From assembly GCF_003260995.1 (NCBI RefSeq), contig NZ_CP030040.1, forward strand, positions 1,052,578 to 1,116,577: a stretch of DNA of 64,000 nucleotides, read 5' to 3'. The translations under genes were made by a program, and so were the position numbers. The notes beneath the pieces are model-generated. The model was not told the DNA's origin. It made no database searches and saw only the letters and a program-made list of their open reading frames with translations. Position 1 is the first letter of the stretch. Each line of letters opens with the position of its first letter. The DNA comes from Acetobacterium sp. KB-1 (lineage in GTDB: Bacteria > Bacillota > Clostridia > Eubacteriales > Eubacteriaceae). Shown here one piece after another: positions 1 to 9,217 of the stretch.

Positions 1-297
1 AGTGTTGGGGGAAATTTCTCCGCCACCCGATACCGAAACCACTACTGCCGGCTGTCCCTTTTTAACTGTTTGGATTTTTTTCAGCCATTCTTCAACGGGT
101 TTCGGGGCATTAAATGCATAAACCGGGAAAAGCAAAACTAATAATTCTCCTGAAACAACGGGGTTTACCGCGCCTTTTAATTCTATACGCGTAACGGTTA
201 CTGATCTTTTAACAAATGAACGTTCAAATGCATCAGCAACCCGAGCAGTCCCTCCCGTACCAGTAAAATATACAAGATTTGTGCTTTTAAAATCCAT
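1..297 (-). CDS. Flavodoxin-like protein, N-terminal part (runs off window)
   Basis: The first 99 residues are visible; the C-terminus lies beyond the window edge. The N-terminus reads MDFKSTNLVYFTGTGGTARV, in which a beta strand is followed by FTGTGGTA, the FMN-phosphate loop of flavodoxins. PVYAFNAP and VVSVSGGG match the next strands of the fold. The ATG is preceded by a GAGGAA ribosome site. Family members are electron carriers or, when fused to a C-terminal 2Fe4S domain, EFR1-type proteins. Which of these applies cannot be told from the visible part. Confidence 0.75.
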   Translation of the reverse strand, partial: MDFKSTNLVYFTGTGGTARVADAFERSFVKRSVTVTRIELKGAVNPVVSGELLVLLFPVYAFNAPKPVEEWLKKIQTVKKGQPAVVVSVSGGGEISPNT

Positions 298-600
298 TTT
301 TTCCTCACTATCTATCGTGCTGCTAATTTATCATGTTAATTTCCAGCAGCCTTTATTGATATCATTAATCATTGTCCCACATTATTAAGACGTTTTAAAA
401 TTATTTTCTGTTCCCCCAATAATATAACACTTCAATTAACACAATTATTATCATACTCATAGTTTTTACCCATCAACATTCTGTTTAAACACCACTTTTT
501 AGATAAGATTATGATTAAAAAGCTTTACAGCTAACCACAATCGAGTATAAAATAAAGAAAAGGCAACAATTTCGACGAAACCAGAAAGGAACCCTCAAAC
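298..600. other. Intergenic region between divergent genes
   Basis: About 300 AT-rich bases separate the flavodoxin-like gene from the GGDEF-like gene. I see a plausible plus-strand promoter at its right end (listed separately), no convincing frame and no strong hairpin. Confidence 0.6.
524..551 (+). promoter_or_regulatory. Predicted sigma-A promoter of the GGDEF-like gene
   Basis: TTTACA and TATAAA hexamers are separated by 16 bases, about 50 bases upstream of the ATG at 601. An AGAAAGGAACC ribosome site lies between promoter and start. Confidence 0.5.
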
Positions 601-1167
601 ATGAATGAATTTTTCGATTCCTACAGCGAAGATGGCATGAAAAAGGATGTTTCAACTAACGTCGATCTGGACAGCCTCACCCAGATTGCCAACCGCCAGA
701 AATTTAATATCATGCTGAATGAAGCAGTCAAAAAATCGCATAATACGGTATGCTACTTATCGATTCTCTTGATTGACATTGACTATTTTAAAGAATACAT
801 TGATAAGTATGGCCTTTTATCGGGCAATGACTGCCTTCGTCAGGTAGCTTTTTCACTACAAGGCACCCTGAAAAGAGCCGGGGATTTAGTCGCCCGATGG
901 GATCATGAAAAATTTGTCTGTATTCTCTCAGATACCGACCCTGCTGGTGCTGCAACGATGGCACAGAAAATGAGCCATGCGATTATCGATTTAGCCATTC
1001 CCAATTCAGCCTCTTCTGTGGCAGATGTTATCACAATATCCGTTGGCGTAGTAACATCCATTCTTACAGATGAAATCGCCAGTGACAAGCTTATCAAAAA
1101 AGCAGATCATGCCTTATCTATCGCCATAAAAACGGGTCGAAATAAAATTGCTATCAGTAACAGCTAA
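601..1167 (+). CDS. Degenerate GGDEF domain protein
   Basis: This 188-residue protein is essentially one GGDEF domain. LTQIANRQKF (residues 26-35) matches the usual LTGLxNRR start and LLIDIDYFK (57-64) the metal/GTP-binding LxxDIDxFK stretch. The signature loop that should read RWGGEEF is RWDHEKF (99-105), so both glycines and the first acidic residue are lost. Diguanylate cyclase activity is therefore unlikely; a c-di-GMP or GTP binding or partner role is possible, but that is inference. There is no sensor domain or membrane segment. It converges on a FIST-GGDEF cyclase and shares a terminator with it. Confidence 0.85.
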   Translation: MNEFFDSYSEDGMKKDVSTNVDLDSLTQIANRQKFNIMLNEAVKKSHNTVCYLSILLIDIDYFKEYIDKYGLLSGNDCLRQVAFSLQGTLKRAGDLVARWDHEKFVCILSDTDPAGAATMAQKMSHAIIDLAIPNSASSVADVITISVGVVTSILTDEIASDKLIKKADHALSIAIKTGRNKIAISNS

Positions 1168-1196
1168 AACCGGGTTTACCACCTGGTTTTTTTATT
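1167..1196. terminator. Bidirectional rho-independent terminator
   Basis: AAACCGGG pairs with CCTGGTTT and is followed by a T run on the plus strand; the minus strand also ends in a T stretch. It sits between the stops of two convergent GGDEF-family genes and overlaps the last codons of the minus-strand one. Confidence 0.7.
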
Positions 1197-2955
1197 TTGT
1201 TACCACGCAGTTGCGACCCCTTAATTTCGCTTCATAAAGAGCTTTATCCACCCGATCAATCATACTCTCGATGGATTCACCCTTTTTATAGGCAGTAACA
1301 CCAAAACTGCAGGTTTGAGTGAGCCCTCTTGTAAACTGGGTCTGTTCCACAACAATCCGAATCCGTTCAGCTGTTATCTTGGCTCCATCGCTGTCCGTCA
1401 GCGGCATGATGATCAAAAACTCCTCCCCTCCCCAGCGGCTTAACATATCGATTGTTCGAATTTCCCGCGAGAGCAGATTTACCAGATGAATGAGAATTTC
1501 GTCCCCTAAATTATGTCCAAAGGTGTCATTCACCTTTTTAAAAAAATCCATATCCAGCATGATAATTGAAAACACATGATCATAGCGGTCACATCTTTCT
1601 ATTTCATTTTTTATAAACGCGTGGGCCTTCATGCGATTATATGCCTGGGTCAGATAATCACGCTCTGCTAAACGTCTGGCTTCTGCGTTGGCTTGTTCCA
1701 ACTCTTCTGTTACCACTCTGATAAAATTAACTAATCGGGAAATAATCAGAGAGTGTTGGCTGGAGAATGGATCCAATAGTTTTGGCTTTTCAATCCGCTT
1801 CTCTTGTTTTTTAATCAGTTTATTCCCATTCCGCTCTTTCATGCTGACCGCCACCATGGTGGCATTTAGCAACATCACGTAGTGACCCTGCGAATAAATT
1901 TCGCCATAGGTATAAAAACCCGATGTGGGTGCAATGGACTCAAAGGGTCTGGTTTCCAGATCCACCTCGCTTTGCAACAAATAACGCCGACAAATGCAGG
2001 AGTAAAGAAAAATAGCTTCTGGTTTAAATGCCTGAATACGGTTTTGAATATCATTGGCTTTTTCAATCATTACGGATGGATTACCATAACCAATGCATAC
2101 TTTCTCACCTTCTTTCAACTCAGCGATAAATTTAATGGCTTTTTCCTCATTAACTCTCATGGGAACCTTGGCATACAAAATCCCATTCCGTTTTAGCAAC
2201 AGGGGAAACTCCAAAACATTGAGAAAAAAATCTTCATCATTCTGTATATCCAGATAACGATGAAACACTTCATAAGCTGGCTCATCATCAATCTTCTTTA
2301 CCCAAAGACCGTCGGTTTCAGTAATGACCATTTCTTTACTTAAAGGTTGCCACCCCAAATAAGTATGCATATCGATCTGGATGTCATTTCCCATAAACAC
2401 AACAGCCAGTACTCCTTTTGATGTACACTTCCCATTTAGGGCGATTAGTGGCTCCTGTTCAGCTTCATAATCACCAGCACCACCTCCAAAAACCGGATAC
2501 CTACCGCTTCGAGCGGCAGAAAAACCGTTTAAAAAAACAGAAACATCCATGGTAAAAGGCGTTGCTAAGAGCATAATTCCTGCAATTCCCCGGCAAGAGC
2601 GCTCAATTTTTTTAGCAAAGTTAGTTCCCAAATCTATTTCATTGCCGTCATCACCATTGACTAAAAAACCCATAATTTTAGTTTTTTCTAAAAATGCGAA
2701 GGAAATTACTGTGGTGTTGATCAGCAGGCGGCCGACTGCAATTTCACCCATGGTGGTGGCACCGACAATCACCCCACCGGGCATCGACTCGCGGAGAGTC
2801 GATTCGATCGCCATCATCCAGCAGGGATCGCGCACCGCGGAGAATACTTGTACAAATACTGAAGCCGAGCAATTCAAATGATTCTTGCATTCTTCAGTCA
2901 ACACGTATTCATTTAACATTTCTATCGTATTAATCGTAATTATCTTGCTGATCAT
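1192..2955 (-). CDS. FIST sensor-domain diguanylate cyclase
   Basis: This 587-residue cytoplasmic protein has an N-terminal FIST_N domain (about 30-225), a FIST_C domain (about 230-370), a short helical linker near 400-430 and a GGDEF domain (about 430-585). The cyclase signature RWGGEEF is intact at about 507-513, and LDMDFFKKVND carries the metal-binding aspartate. FIST domains are thought to bind small ligands such as amino acids, so the protein probably couples a small-molecule signal to c-di-GMP synthesis. No EAL domain and no membrane segment are seen. The ATG has an AGGAG site 8 bases upstream. Its neighbours are a degenerate GGDEF protein, a chemoreceptor and an HD-GYP protein. Confidence 0.9.
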   Translation of the reverse strand: MISKIITINTIEMLNEYVLTEECKNHLNCSASVFVQVFSAVRDPCWMMAIESTLRESMPGGVIVGATTMGEIAVGRLLINTTVISFAFLEKTKIMGFLVNGDDGNEIDLGTNFAKKIERSCRGIAGIMLLATPFTMDVSVFLNGFSAARSGRYPVFGGGAGDYEAEQEPLIALNGKCTSKGVLAVVFMGNDIQIDMHTYLGWQPLSKEMVITETDGLWVKKIDDEPAYEVFHRYLDIQNDEDFFLNVLEFPLLLKRNGILYAKVPMRVNEEKAIKFIAELKEGEKVCIGYGNPSVMIEKANDIQNRIQAFKPEAIFLYSCICRRYLLQSEVDLETRPFESIAPTSGFYTYGEIYSQGHYVMLLNATMVAVSMKERNGNKLIKKQEKRIEKPKLLDPFSSQHSLIISRLVNFIRVVTEELEQANAEARRLAERDYLTQAYNRMKAHAFIKNEIERCDRYDHVFSIIMLDMDFFKKVNDTFGHNLGDEILIHLVNLLSREIRTIDMLSRWGGEEFLIIMPLTDSDGAKITAERIRIVVEQTQFTRGLTQTCSFGVTAYKKGESIESMIDRVDKALYEAKLRGRNCVVTK

Positions 2956-3380
2956 TGAATTAACTCCTACTTACTGGTTTTACACTTTGTTTTTTTCCGC
3001 CAACCCATAATCACGCCTGCCGTTGACTCTTTTGTTATTTCGTTTCCCTTATAAGAAAACGTCGTCTATTTTAACTATTGTATCAAGACTAGCTGCATTT
3101 AACCAGTGTTTTCATCTTAAAATTAAATACCAGACAAAATACATAACATTTATGCAGTCATAGCGTCAACTAATCAGATTCCCTACAAGCTGATAAATTT
3201 TTGTTTTTAAACAGTAGATATTTGTTGTAATAAAAGCTATAATAATACAGCGCACAATCGTTTGTGATGCAAGTACGCACTTATACTTAATCGAGTTATA
3301 CCCTGATTAGCAGTACTTCTACTAATTTTATAGAAGTTTGTTGCAGGCTAAACAAAAGATTATATTTGAAAGGGGTTATT
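2956..3380. other. Intergenic region upstream of chemoreceptor 1
   Basis: About 425 AT-rich bases lie between divergent genes. A TATAAT at 3238-3243 with a weak TAGATA 17 bases upstream is a possible promoter for the chemoreceptor and would give a leader of about 130 bases. I looked for a c-di-GMP riboswitch because of the neighbours and could not identify one by eye. Nothing else is evident. Confidence 0.4.
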
Positions 3381-6300
3381 ATGAACGAAAACCAAGAAAA
3401 ATCGATGCCGGTTTCGGAAGCAAGCCATTTAACAGGCACCGCACCAGAACCAGCTGAACCTATGCCAGCCGAAACTCACCGTAAATCGCGAATATCTACG
3501 AAGTTATTGGTATTTACTGTCTCACTAATTACACTGGCAGTGTTTTCCCTTGGGATCATCTCCGTTAATTTGGGGGCCGCTGCACTCACGAGTCAGGCTA
3601 ATACCGATGCCCAAAAATATACCACCGAAGGAGCCTCTCATGTTGGTGCCATTATTAGCGGAAACCTGTCTACCCTTAGTGAAGTAGCCTCCCGAGCCCA
3701 TGTTACTACGATGGACTGGCAAACCCAGGTGGATGCCATTAGTAGCAATATCGAACAATTAGGTTATCAGGATATTGCCGTCATGAGCCTGGAAGGCCAC
3801 GGCAAATACATTAAAGGTGGCGGAGAATTTGATTCTGCTGGTGAGTTCTGGTACGAAGATGGTTTTAAAGGCAATCTTTCTATTTCTGATGTTGCCATCA
3901 GTAAGGTCACCAAGGAACCCGTTGTACTTGATGTCGCTCCGATTAAAAATAATAATCAGGTTGTAGGTCTTCTAATTGGTCGGCGGGACCCGACCTTCTT
4001 AAACAATACGACCAATGCCATGGGCGATGGTGAACGCCAATACGGCTTTGTTGTCAACGAAAACGGTGCCATCATGGCCCACCCTAACGTTGTGATGATT
4101 CTTGATCAAGTTAACGTGTTTGATGACATAAAAACAGATGGCACCTGGAAGAGTTTTGCCTTAGCTCTAAAAGGACTCGATAACCCGACCGCCGGGATGC
4201 TTACTTATACTGTTGATGGCGAAACAAAAATTGGCTCCGCCGCACCCATTCCCGGAACAAACTGGACGCTGATTGTTGCCCAGTATGAAGATGATGTTTT
4301 AGATCCAATCACCAGTTTGAAAAATCTGATCCTGTTGATCTCATTGGTTATTCTCTTAATTGGTGGCGTTGCTGCCTATGTTTTGGCCCAAAAACTCACC
4401 AAGCCCATCATCAGACTCAAAGAAATAGCTGATCAGGTTGCCGTTGGTAAAGTCGATGTTGAAATTGAAATAACAACCCATGATGAAATTGGCGATTTGA
4501 TGAAGTCATTTGAAACGATGATCCAGAACAATAAGGGCATGGCCGAGGCCGCTCACCGTATGGCCCAGGGTGATTTTAAGCTTGCCATCACGCCAAGATC
4601 CGAAGATGACGTTATCACCTACTCAATGATTGCCGTTCTAACTGAAATGAACCGGGTTCACGATGCAATTATGAAAATTGGAACGGCTGCCTTGGAAGGT
4701 CAACTCAATTATCGGGGTAACACCAATGACTTCACCGGCGCTTACAAAGATCTGATTATATCCTTAAATACAGTCATTAATACCTTTGTTAAACCCCTCA
4801 AGGTTGCCAACAAAGCCATCGAGCGCATCGGCAACGGGGTGATTCCGCCCAAAATAACCACTGTTTATAAAGGTGATTTCAACGATCTTAAAAATAATAT
4901 TAACGCTTGTATCGATGGGCTAGGGGCTTTAACCGAAACCGGCGAAGTGCTCCATCGTCTCTTCGTTAATGATTTTTCTGCAAAAATGGAAGGGACCTAT
5001 CTTGGTGTGTTTGGCGATTTAGCTACCTCAGTAAATGAAATCCAATGGAAGCTTAGCTATATTCAGGCCATTGTCAGTCATGTTTCAAATGGCATCATGA
5101 GCGACTACGATGAACTGGTCAATATCGGAAAACGTAGTGATGAAGACGAATTTATACCAACACTGATTCAAATGATTGAGAACATTCACTCCCTGGTTGG
5201 CGAAGCTGATGAAATGACCAAGCTGGCTGTCGAAGGCGATCTGGATCATCGGGGTGACCCCTCTAAATTCATGGGCGAATATGCAAAGGTTATTTCAGGA
5301 TTCAACCAGACCCTTGATGCGGTAATTGAGCCAATCCAGGCTACTTCCGCAGCTCTTAATGAATTGTCAAAGGGTAATCTAAACTTTACTATGAACGGTG
5401 ATTTCAAAGGCCAACACGGGAAGATTAAAGAAGATATGAACCGCACTATCCGCTTCCTGAAGAAGTATGTCGATGAGATTACAACCGTCCTTCAACGTGT
5501 TGGCGATGGTGACCTTAGCCAGGAAATAAAAGCCTATTATCATGGCGATTTTGTTGCGATCAAACTTGCAATTAACGGTATAACCAGCCACTTAAGCGAA
5601 GTGATGAAAGAAATCGATGATGCCGCCGGGCAGGTCGAAGCTGGAGCCATTCAAATTTCTGACGGCGGTCAGGCCTTATCTCAAGGTACTACTGAACAGG
5701 CCTGTGCCATCCAGGAACTCACCGCCTCGATTGAAGAAGTTGCTGCAGAAACAAAGCGAAATGCCAGAAACGCCAATGAAGCGAATGAGCGGGCGATCGA
5801 AGTTCGAACCAACGCCGAAGTGGGCAATTCACAGATGTCAAAAATGGTCACCGCGATGGTGGAAATCAATGAATCATCAAGTAGTATATCCAAAATTATC
5901 AAGGTGATTGACGACATCGCTTTCCAAACCAATATTCTAGCTTTAAATGCTGCCGTGGAAGCTGCCCGGGCCGGACAACATGGCAAGGGTTTTGCCGTTG
6001 TTGCTGAAGAAGTGCGAACCCTCGCTGCCCGCAGCGCTGAAGCCGCTAAAGAAACCACTGGTCTCATTGAAGGCTCCATTGATAAAGTGGAAGTTGGCAC
6101 CAAAATAGCCGATGAAACGGCTGAAAGTCTGATTGAAATTCTCAGCGAAATTGAAAAAGTAACGGGTCTGGTCGGCAAAATTGCCCGCGCTTCCAATGAT
6201 CAGGCATCAGAAATTGCCCAAATCACGAAGGGGATCGAACAAGTCTCGAATGTCGTTCAAACCAACTCAGCCACTGCTGAACAAAGTGCCGCTGCGAGCG

Positions 6301-6473
6301 AGGAACTTTCCGGTCAGGCTGAAATGCTAAAACAAATGGTTGATGCATTTAAATTAAAAACCACAAAAAAGACAACCATTGGAGCAATTACAGCCCAAAC
6401 CGAAACGATCCTTGCTGAGCCCTCCCCTCAGCCAGAAATAATCTTAGATGATCTGGACTTTGATAAGTATTAA
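3381..6473 (+). CDS. Methyl-accepting chemotaxis protein 1 (dCache type)
   Basis: This 1030-residue transmembrane chemoreceptor has a polar N-terminal tail, TM1 at about 42-64, an extracellular dCache-like ligand domain, TM2 at about 315-337, HAMP, then several HAMP-like repeats carrying the recurring motif [19 protein letters not shown], and a cytoplasmic signalling hairpin. The hairpin tip around residues 840-880 contains [18 protein letters not shown], the CheA/CheW interaction region. The last residues LDDLDFDKY resemble the tail of chemoreceptor 2. A TTG-started longer frame exists 15 bases upstream, but AAAGGGG just before the ATG at 3381 favours this start. The ligand is unknown. A strong terminator follows. 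Confidence 0.93.
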   Translation: MNENQEKSMPVSEASHLTGTAPEPAEPMPAETHRKSRISTKLLVFTVSLITLAVFSLGIISVNLGAAALTSQANTDAQKYTTEGASHVGAIISGNLSTLSEVASRAHVTTMDWQTQVDAISSNIEQLGYQDIAVMSLEGHGKYIKGGGEFDSAGEFWYEDGFKGNLSISDVAISKVTKEPVVLDVAPIKNNNQVVGLLIGRRDPTFLNNTTNAMGDGERQYGFVVNENGAIMAHPNVVMILDQVNVFDDIKTDGTWKSFALALKGLDNPTAGMLTYTVDGETKIGSAAPIPGTNWTLIVAQYEDDVLDPITSLKNLILLISLVILLIGGVAAYVLAQKLTKPIIRLKEIADQVAVGKVDVEIEITTHDEIGDLMKSFETMIQNNKGMAEAAHRMAQGDFKLAITPRSEDDVITYSMIAVLTEMNRVHDAIMKIGTAALEGQLNYRGNTNDFTGAYKDLIISLNTVINTFVKPLKVANKAIERIGNGVIPPKITTVYKGDFNDLKNNINACIDGLGALTETGEVLHRLFVNDFSAKMEGTYLGVFGDLATSVNEIQWKLSYIQAIVSHVSNGIMSDYDELVNIGKRSDEDEFIPTLIQMIENIHSLVGEADEMTKLAVEGDLDHRGDPSKFMGEYAKVISGFNQTLDAVIEPIQATSAALNELSKGNLNFTMNGDFKGQHGKIKEDMNRTIRFLKKYVDEITTVLQRVGDGDLSQEIKAYYHGDFVAIKLAINGITSHLSEVMKEIDDAAGQVEAGAIQISDGGQALSQGTTEQACAIQELTASIEEVAAETKRNARNANEANERAIEVRTNAEVGNSQMSKMVTAMVEINESSSSISKIIKVIDDIAFQTNILALNAAVEAARAGQHGKGFAVVAEEVRTLAARSAEAAKETTGLIEGSIDKVEVGTKIADETAESLIEILSEIEKVTGLVGKIARASNDQASEIAQITKGIEQVSNVVQTNSATAEQSAAASEELSGQAEMLKQMVDAFKLKTTKKTTIGAITAQTETILAEPSPQPEIILDDLDFDKY

Positions 6474-6518
6474 ATAAGCAACCTAAAAATCTTAGCAGAA
6501 AAAATCTTGTACTTTAAA

Positions 6519-6550
6519 AATCCTGTCTGAGCACTCAGACAGGATTTTTT
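6519..6550 (+). terminator. Rho-independent terminator of chemoreceptor 1
   Basis: A 12-base stem (AATCCTGTCTGA with TCAGACAGGATT) and a 4-base loop are followed by a T run, 46 bases after the stop. The stem also reads as a usable terminator on the minus strand for the HD-GYP gene. Confidence 0.85.
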
Positions 6551-6602
6551 ATTGCAGTTGATACTTATTTTTAATGCTTTCCGTTCCAGTTGATTCTCCC
6601 GA

Positions 6603-7853
6603 TCATGTCAATAGTTTAGCAAAATCATTGTAGCGGATCCTGGCCTTCTTCTGAGCCTTAATTCGGGCATTATTAATGTCATGATAGTAAGTGATAAGCG
6701 TTGCCACAATATCCGCATCAATTTTTTTATCTTCTGCCATTTGCTTTAAAATATTAACAACCTTTTCTTTTTGCATACCTTTACGATAAGGTCTGTTTTC
6801 AGAAACGGCTGTAAAAATATCGGCGACAGCCATGATTCGGGCTCCCAGTGAAAGCTCTGATCCCTTTTTCTTAAACGGATAGCCCGTTCCGTCCAGCCGT
6901 TCATGATGCATGGAGGCAAATTCATTGATTTCTTCAAATCCCGTAACTTGACAGAGTAATACATAGGTATGATAAGTATGTTCTTTCATCACCGCAAATT
7001 CAGCGTGGGAGAGTCCCGCCGGCTTTTCAAGAATTTCAGTCGGTACCGTCAATTTACCAATATCATGGATATATCCGGCCGCCTGAATTTTCTTACAGGT
7101 TAACTCATCACATTTCAAGTGCTGCGCCAAGCGTTTCGCCACAGATGAAACCCCTTCGCTGTGAACTGCGGTAAATCTGCTCCGAAAGTCAATGACCCGG
7201 GCAAAAAGTTTGGTTATACCAATTAATTCATCAATATCCAGTCGTTGATCCTGAAATCGGATATTTTTATAATACCGTCGGGCGCTGGAAATTGATTCCA
7301 GATCGTACCAGAAAAACTCCTTTTCTTTTAGCCTTTCAAAAGCTTTTACATAGTCCGGATTAAATTTTCGACCCGAAGCAGCGGCAATTTTTTCAAAAAT
7401 CCGATCCTTCTGGTAAATGATTTTTTCATCTTTGGATATAAGAGTGGCGATCCGATCTGCCAGATGAATAAGATGACTTTCTGGCATCACCGCTTCTCCA
7501 CAAAACATTAAACCCTCGCCATCGTTCCAATCGACATGGTGAAATTTAATAATTTTAGCGATCTCTGAAAACTCCCGGTAGTCTTTTAAGAGCAACCATC
7601 CAATCCGGGCATGTTGGTGGGGATTGATGGCTTCAAATTTGAGTACCTTTATCCGTTCCTGCATGCTTAAACCGCCAATATCGTGTAAAACGGCAGCGAC
7701 ACAGACTTCATTTAGTTTCTTTTCTTCAAAGTTCAACTCTTCCCCCAAATTATTGGTAATATAGGCGACAAGACGTTGATGATGATGTAATTCCGGGCTT
7801 ACCATATCTGTAGCTCTTGATAGTTGAAGTGTTAACTCTAATAAAGAGACCAT
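6603..7853 (-). CDS. Double-HD protein with C-terminal HD-GYP domain
   Basis: This 416-residue cytoplasmic protein has two HD domains. The first (from about residue 25) has LHDIGG at 56-61. The second is a full HD-GYP domain with HDIGK at 263-267 and HHERLDGTGYP at 316-326, so the metal ligands and the GYP loop that define c-di-GMP phosphodiesterases are retained. It probably degrades c-di-GMP and may oppose the FIST-GGDEF cyclase nearby; that pairing is inferred from location only. A frame 24 bases longer exists, but GGAAAGGA lies 6-7 bases before the ATG at 7853, so that start is chosen. Confidence 0.88.
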   Translation of the reverse strand: MVSLLELTLQLSRATDMVSPELHHHQRLVAYITNNLGEELNFEEKKLNEVCVAAVLHDIGGLSMQERIKVLKFEAINPHQHARIGWLLLKDYREFSEIAKIIKFHHVDWNDGEGLMFCGEAVMPESHLIHLADRIATLISKDEKIIYQKDRIFEKIAAASGRKFNPDYVKAFERLKEKEFFWYDLESISSARRYYKNIRFQDQRLDIDELIGITKLFARVIDFRSRFTAVHSEGVSSVAKRLAQHLKCDELTCKKIQAAGYIHDIGKLTVPTEILEKPAGLSHAEFAVMKEHTYHTYVLLCQVTGFEEINEFASMHHERLDGTGYPFKKKGSELSLGARIMAVADIFTAVSENRPYRKGMQKEKVVNILKQMAEDKKIDADIVATLITYYHDINNARIKAQKKARIRYNDFAKLLT

Positions 7854-7899
7854 ATTTTTTCCTTTCCGATAACGCATCCGTTTTTAATCGTGTCATGAT

Positions 7900-7930
7900 A
7901 TAATAGCATATCTTTGTTACGATTGTAACA
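7900..7930 (-). promoter_or_regulatory. Promoter and overlapping palindrome of the HD-GYP gene
   Basis: On the minus strand TTACAA and TATTAT are separated by 17 bases (7928 down to 7900). The inverted repeat TGTTACGATTGTAACA (7915-7930) covers the -35 hexamer, which is where a repressor would bind. The regulator is not identifiable here. Confidence 0.45.
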
Positions 7931-8088
7931 TAAAACACCATCATTTTTTCGATGGGACTAACTTTTTTTCAGATAATTCAGAACGCTGACTCGTATTTTA
8001 TTGATCTGTATTTTAATCTGGTAAAAAATGTTTTAAAAATATATAATATCAGTAGCATCTAAGTTTAGTTATATGAGGTGAAAAATTT

Positions 8089-9120
8089 ATGATTATTGAT
8101 TTAAGAAGCGATACCGTCACACAGCCAACCCAAGCCATGCGAATTGCCATGGCCAATGCACCCGTGGGTGACGATGTCTATCGGGATGACCCTACGATCA
8201 ACCAGCTCGAACAACTGGCTGCCGAATTGCTGGATAAAGAAGCCGCACTGTTTGTACCATCCGGCACTTTTGGAAATCAACTGGCAATTATGACCCATAC
8301 CCAACGAGGAAATGAGGTTTTAGTCGGTGATGCCTGTCATATCCTGATGCACGAGGTCGGTGCTGCCGCCGTTCTTTCTGGCGTTCAGATTAGAACCTTT
8401 CCGGTTCTTGCTGATGGCATCGATGTGGACAAACTCAAGCTGATGCTTCGGGGCAATGATATCCATTTTCCGAATACTGGTCTGATCTGCATGGAAAATG
8501 CTCAGTCTTCCGGTAAAGTTGTTCCACTCTCCAATATGGAGGCGGTGTATGCGCTGGCAAAGTCTCGAGATATCCCCGTTCATATTGACGGGGCCAGAAT
8601 TTTTAATGCCGCCCTTGCCCTGAGTGTTGAGGCGAAAGAAATAGCTGCGCAGGGAGACTCTGTTAATGTCTGTCTTTCCAAAGGCTTATGCGCACCGGTA
8701 GGCTCATTGCTACTCGGAACTACCAGTTTTATCAAAAAAGCCCGAAAAAACAGAAAGTTGATGGGCGGCGGGCTTCGTCAGGCGGGCATCCTCGCTGCAG
8801 CCGGAATTATCAGCCTAACTGACATGGTCCCCCGCCTGCAAGAAGATCATCAGAATGCTCGTTACCTGGCTAATCGACTGGAAGAAATTGAATCCTGTAT
8901 GGTCATGTGGAATCGTCTCGACATTAATATGGTTTTTTTCACCCTACCCGAATCGGTGATTACCGAATCGACACTGGTTTCCGGGCTATTAGAAAAAAAC
9001 ATAAAAATCAGCGGACAAGAAGACGGTGAGTACCGATTTGTTACCAATCACGGTGTCAGCTCAGATGATATCGACTGGGTCATTGAAAGCATGAAGACGC
9101 TTGTTTCACGATGTTCTTGA
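8089..9120 (+). CDS. ltaE: Low-specificity L-threonine aldolase
   Basis: This 343-residue PLP enzyme cleaves L-threonine or L-allo-threonine to glycine and acetaldehyde. The family start [12 protein letters not shown] (3-14) and [10 protein letters not shown] (27-36) are textbook. FVPSGTFGN (55-63) binds the PLP phosphate, HIDGAR (165-170) holds the aspartate that contacts the pyridine nitrogen, and Lys198 in [10 protein letters not shown] forms the Schiff base. Length is normal. The start has GAGGTG 9 bases upstream, and a TATAAT box lies at 8042-8047. It appears monocistronic. The exact stereospecificity cannot be read from sequence. Confidence 0.93.
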   Translation: MIIDLRSDTVTQPTQAMRIAMANAPVGDDVYRDDPTINQLEQLAAELLDKEAALFVPSGTFGNQLAIMTHTQRGNEVLVGDACHILMHEVGAAAVLSGVQIRTFPVLADGIDVDKLKLMLRGNDIHFPNTGLICMENAQSSGKVVPLSNMEAVYALAKSRDIPVHIDGARIFNAALALSVEAKEIAAQGDSVNVCLSKGLCAPVGSLLLGTTSFIKKARKNRKLMGGGLRQAGILAAAGIISLTDMVPRLQEDHQNARYLANRLEEIESCMVMWNRLDINMVFFTLPESVITESTLVSGLLEKNIKISGQEDGEYRFVTNHGVSSDDIDWVIESMKTLVSRCS

Positions 9121-9181
9121 TTTTTACCTTTCATTTTCATCGCGTCGATGCATCAAAATCCTTTTATAGTTAGGCTTGACG

Positions 9182-9210
9182 TGGTATACTAAAGTCACTA
9201 CAAATGGAGG
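9182..9210 (+). promoter_or_regulatory. Extended -10 promoter and ribosome site
   Basis: TGGTATACT (9182-9190) is an extended -10 element without a good -35. GGAGG at 9206-9210 precedes the ATG at 9218 by 7 bases, which decides this start against an upstream ATG at 9176 that overlaps the promoter. Confidence 0.45.
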
Positions 9211-9217
9211 ATTCTTT

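Noticed and set aside
3366-3380. Longer TTG-started form of chemoreceptor 1
   Set aside because: The first five codons coincide with the AAAGGGG ribosome site of the ATG at 3381.
2956-3380. c-di-GMP riboswitch upstream of chemoreceptor 1
   Set aside because: The conserved GEMM core bases could not be matched by eye; a covariance search would be decisive.
5681-6196. 171-codon minus-strand frame inside chemoreceptor 1, with similar ones inside receptors 2 and 3
   Set aside because: It is antisense to the conserved signalling domain; the same shadow recurs in all three receptors and has no ribosome site.
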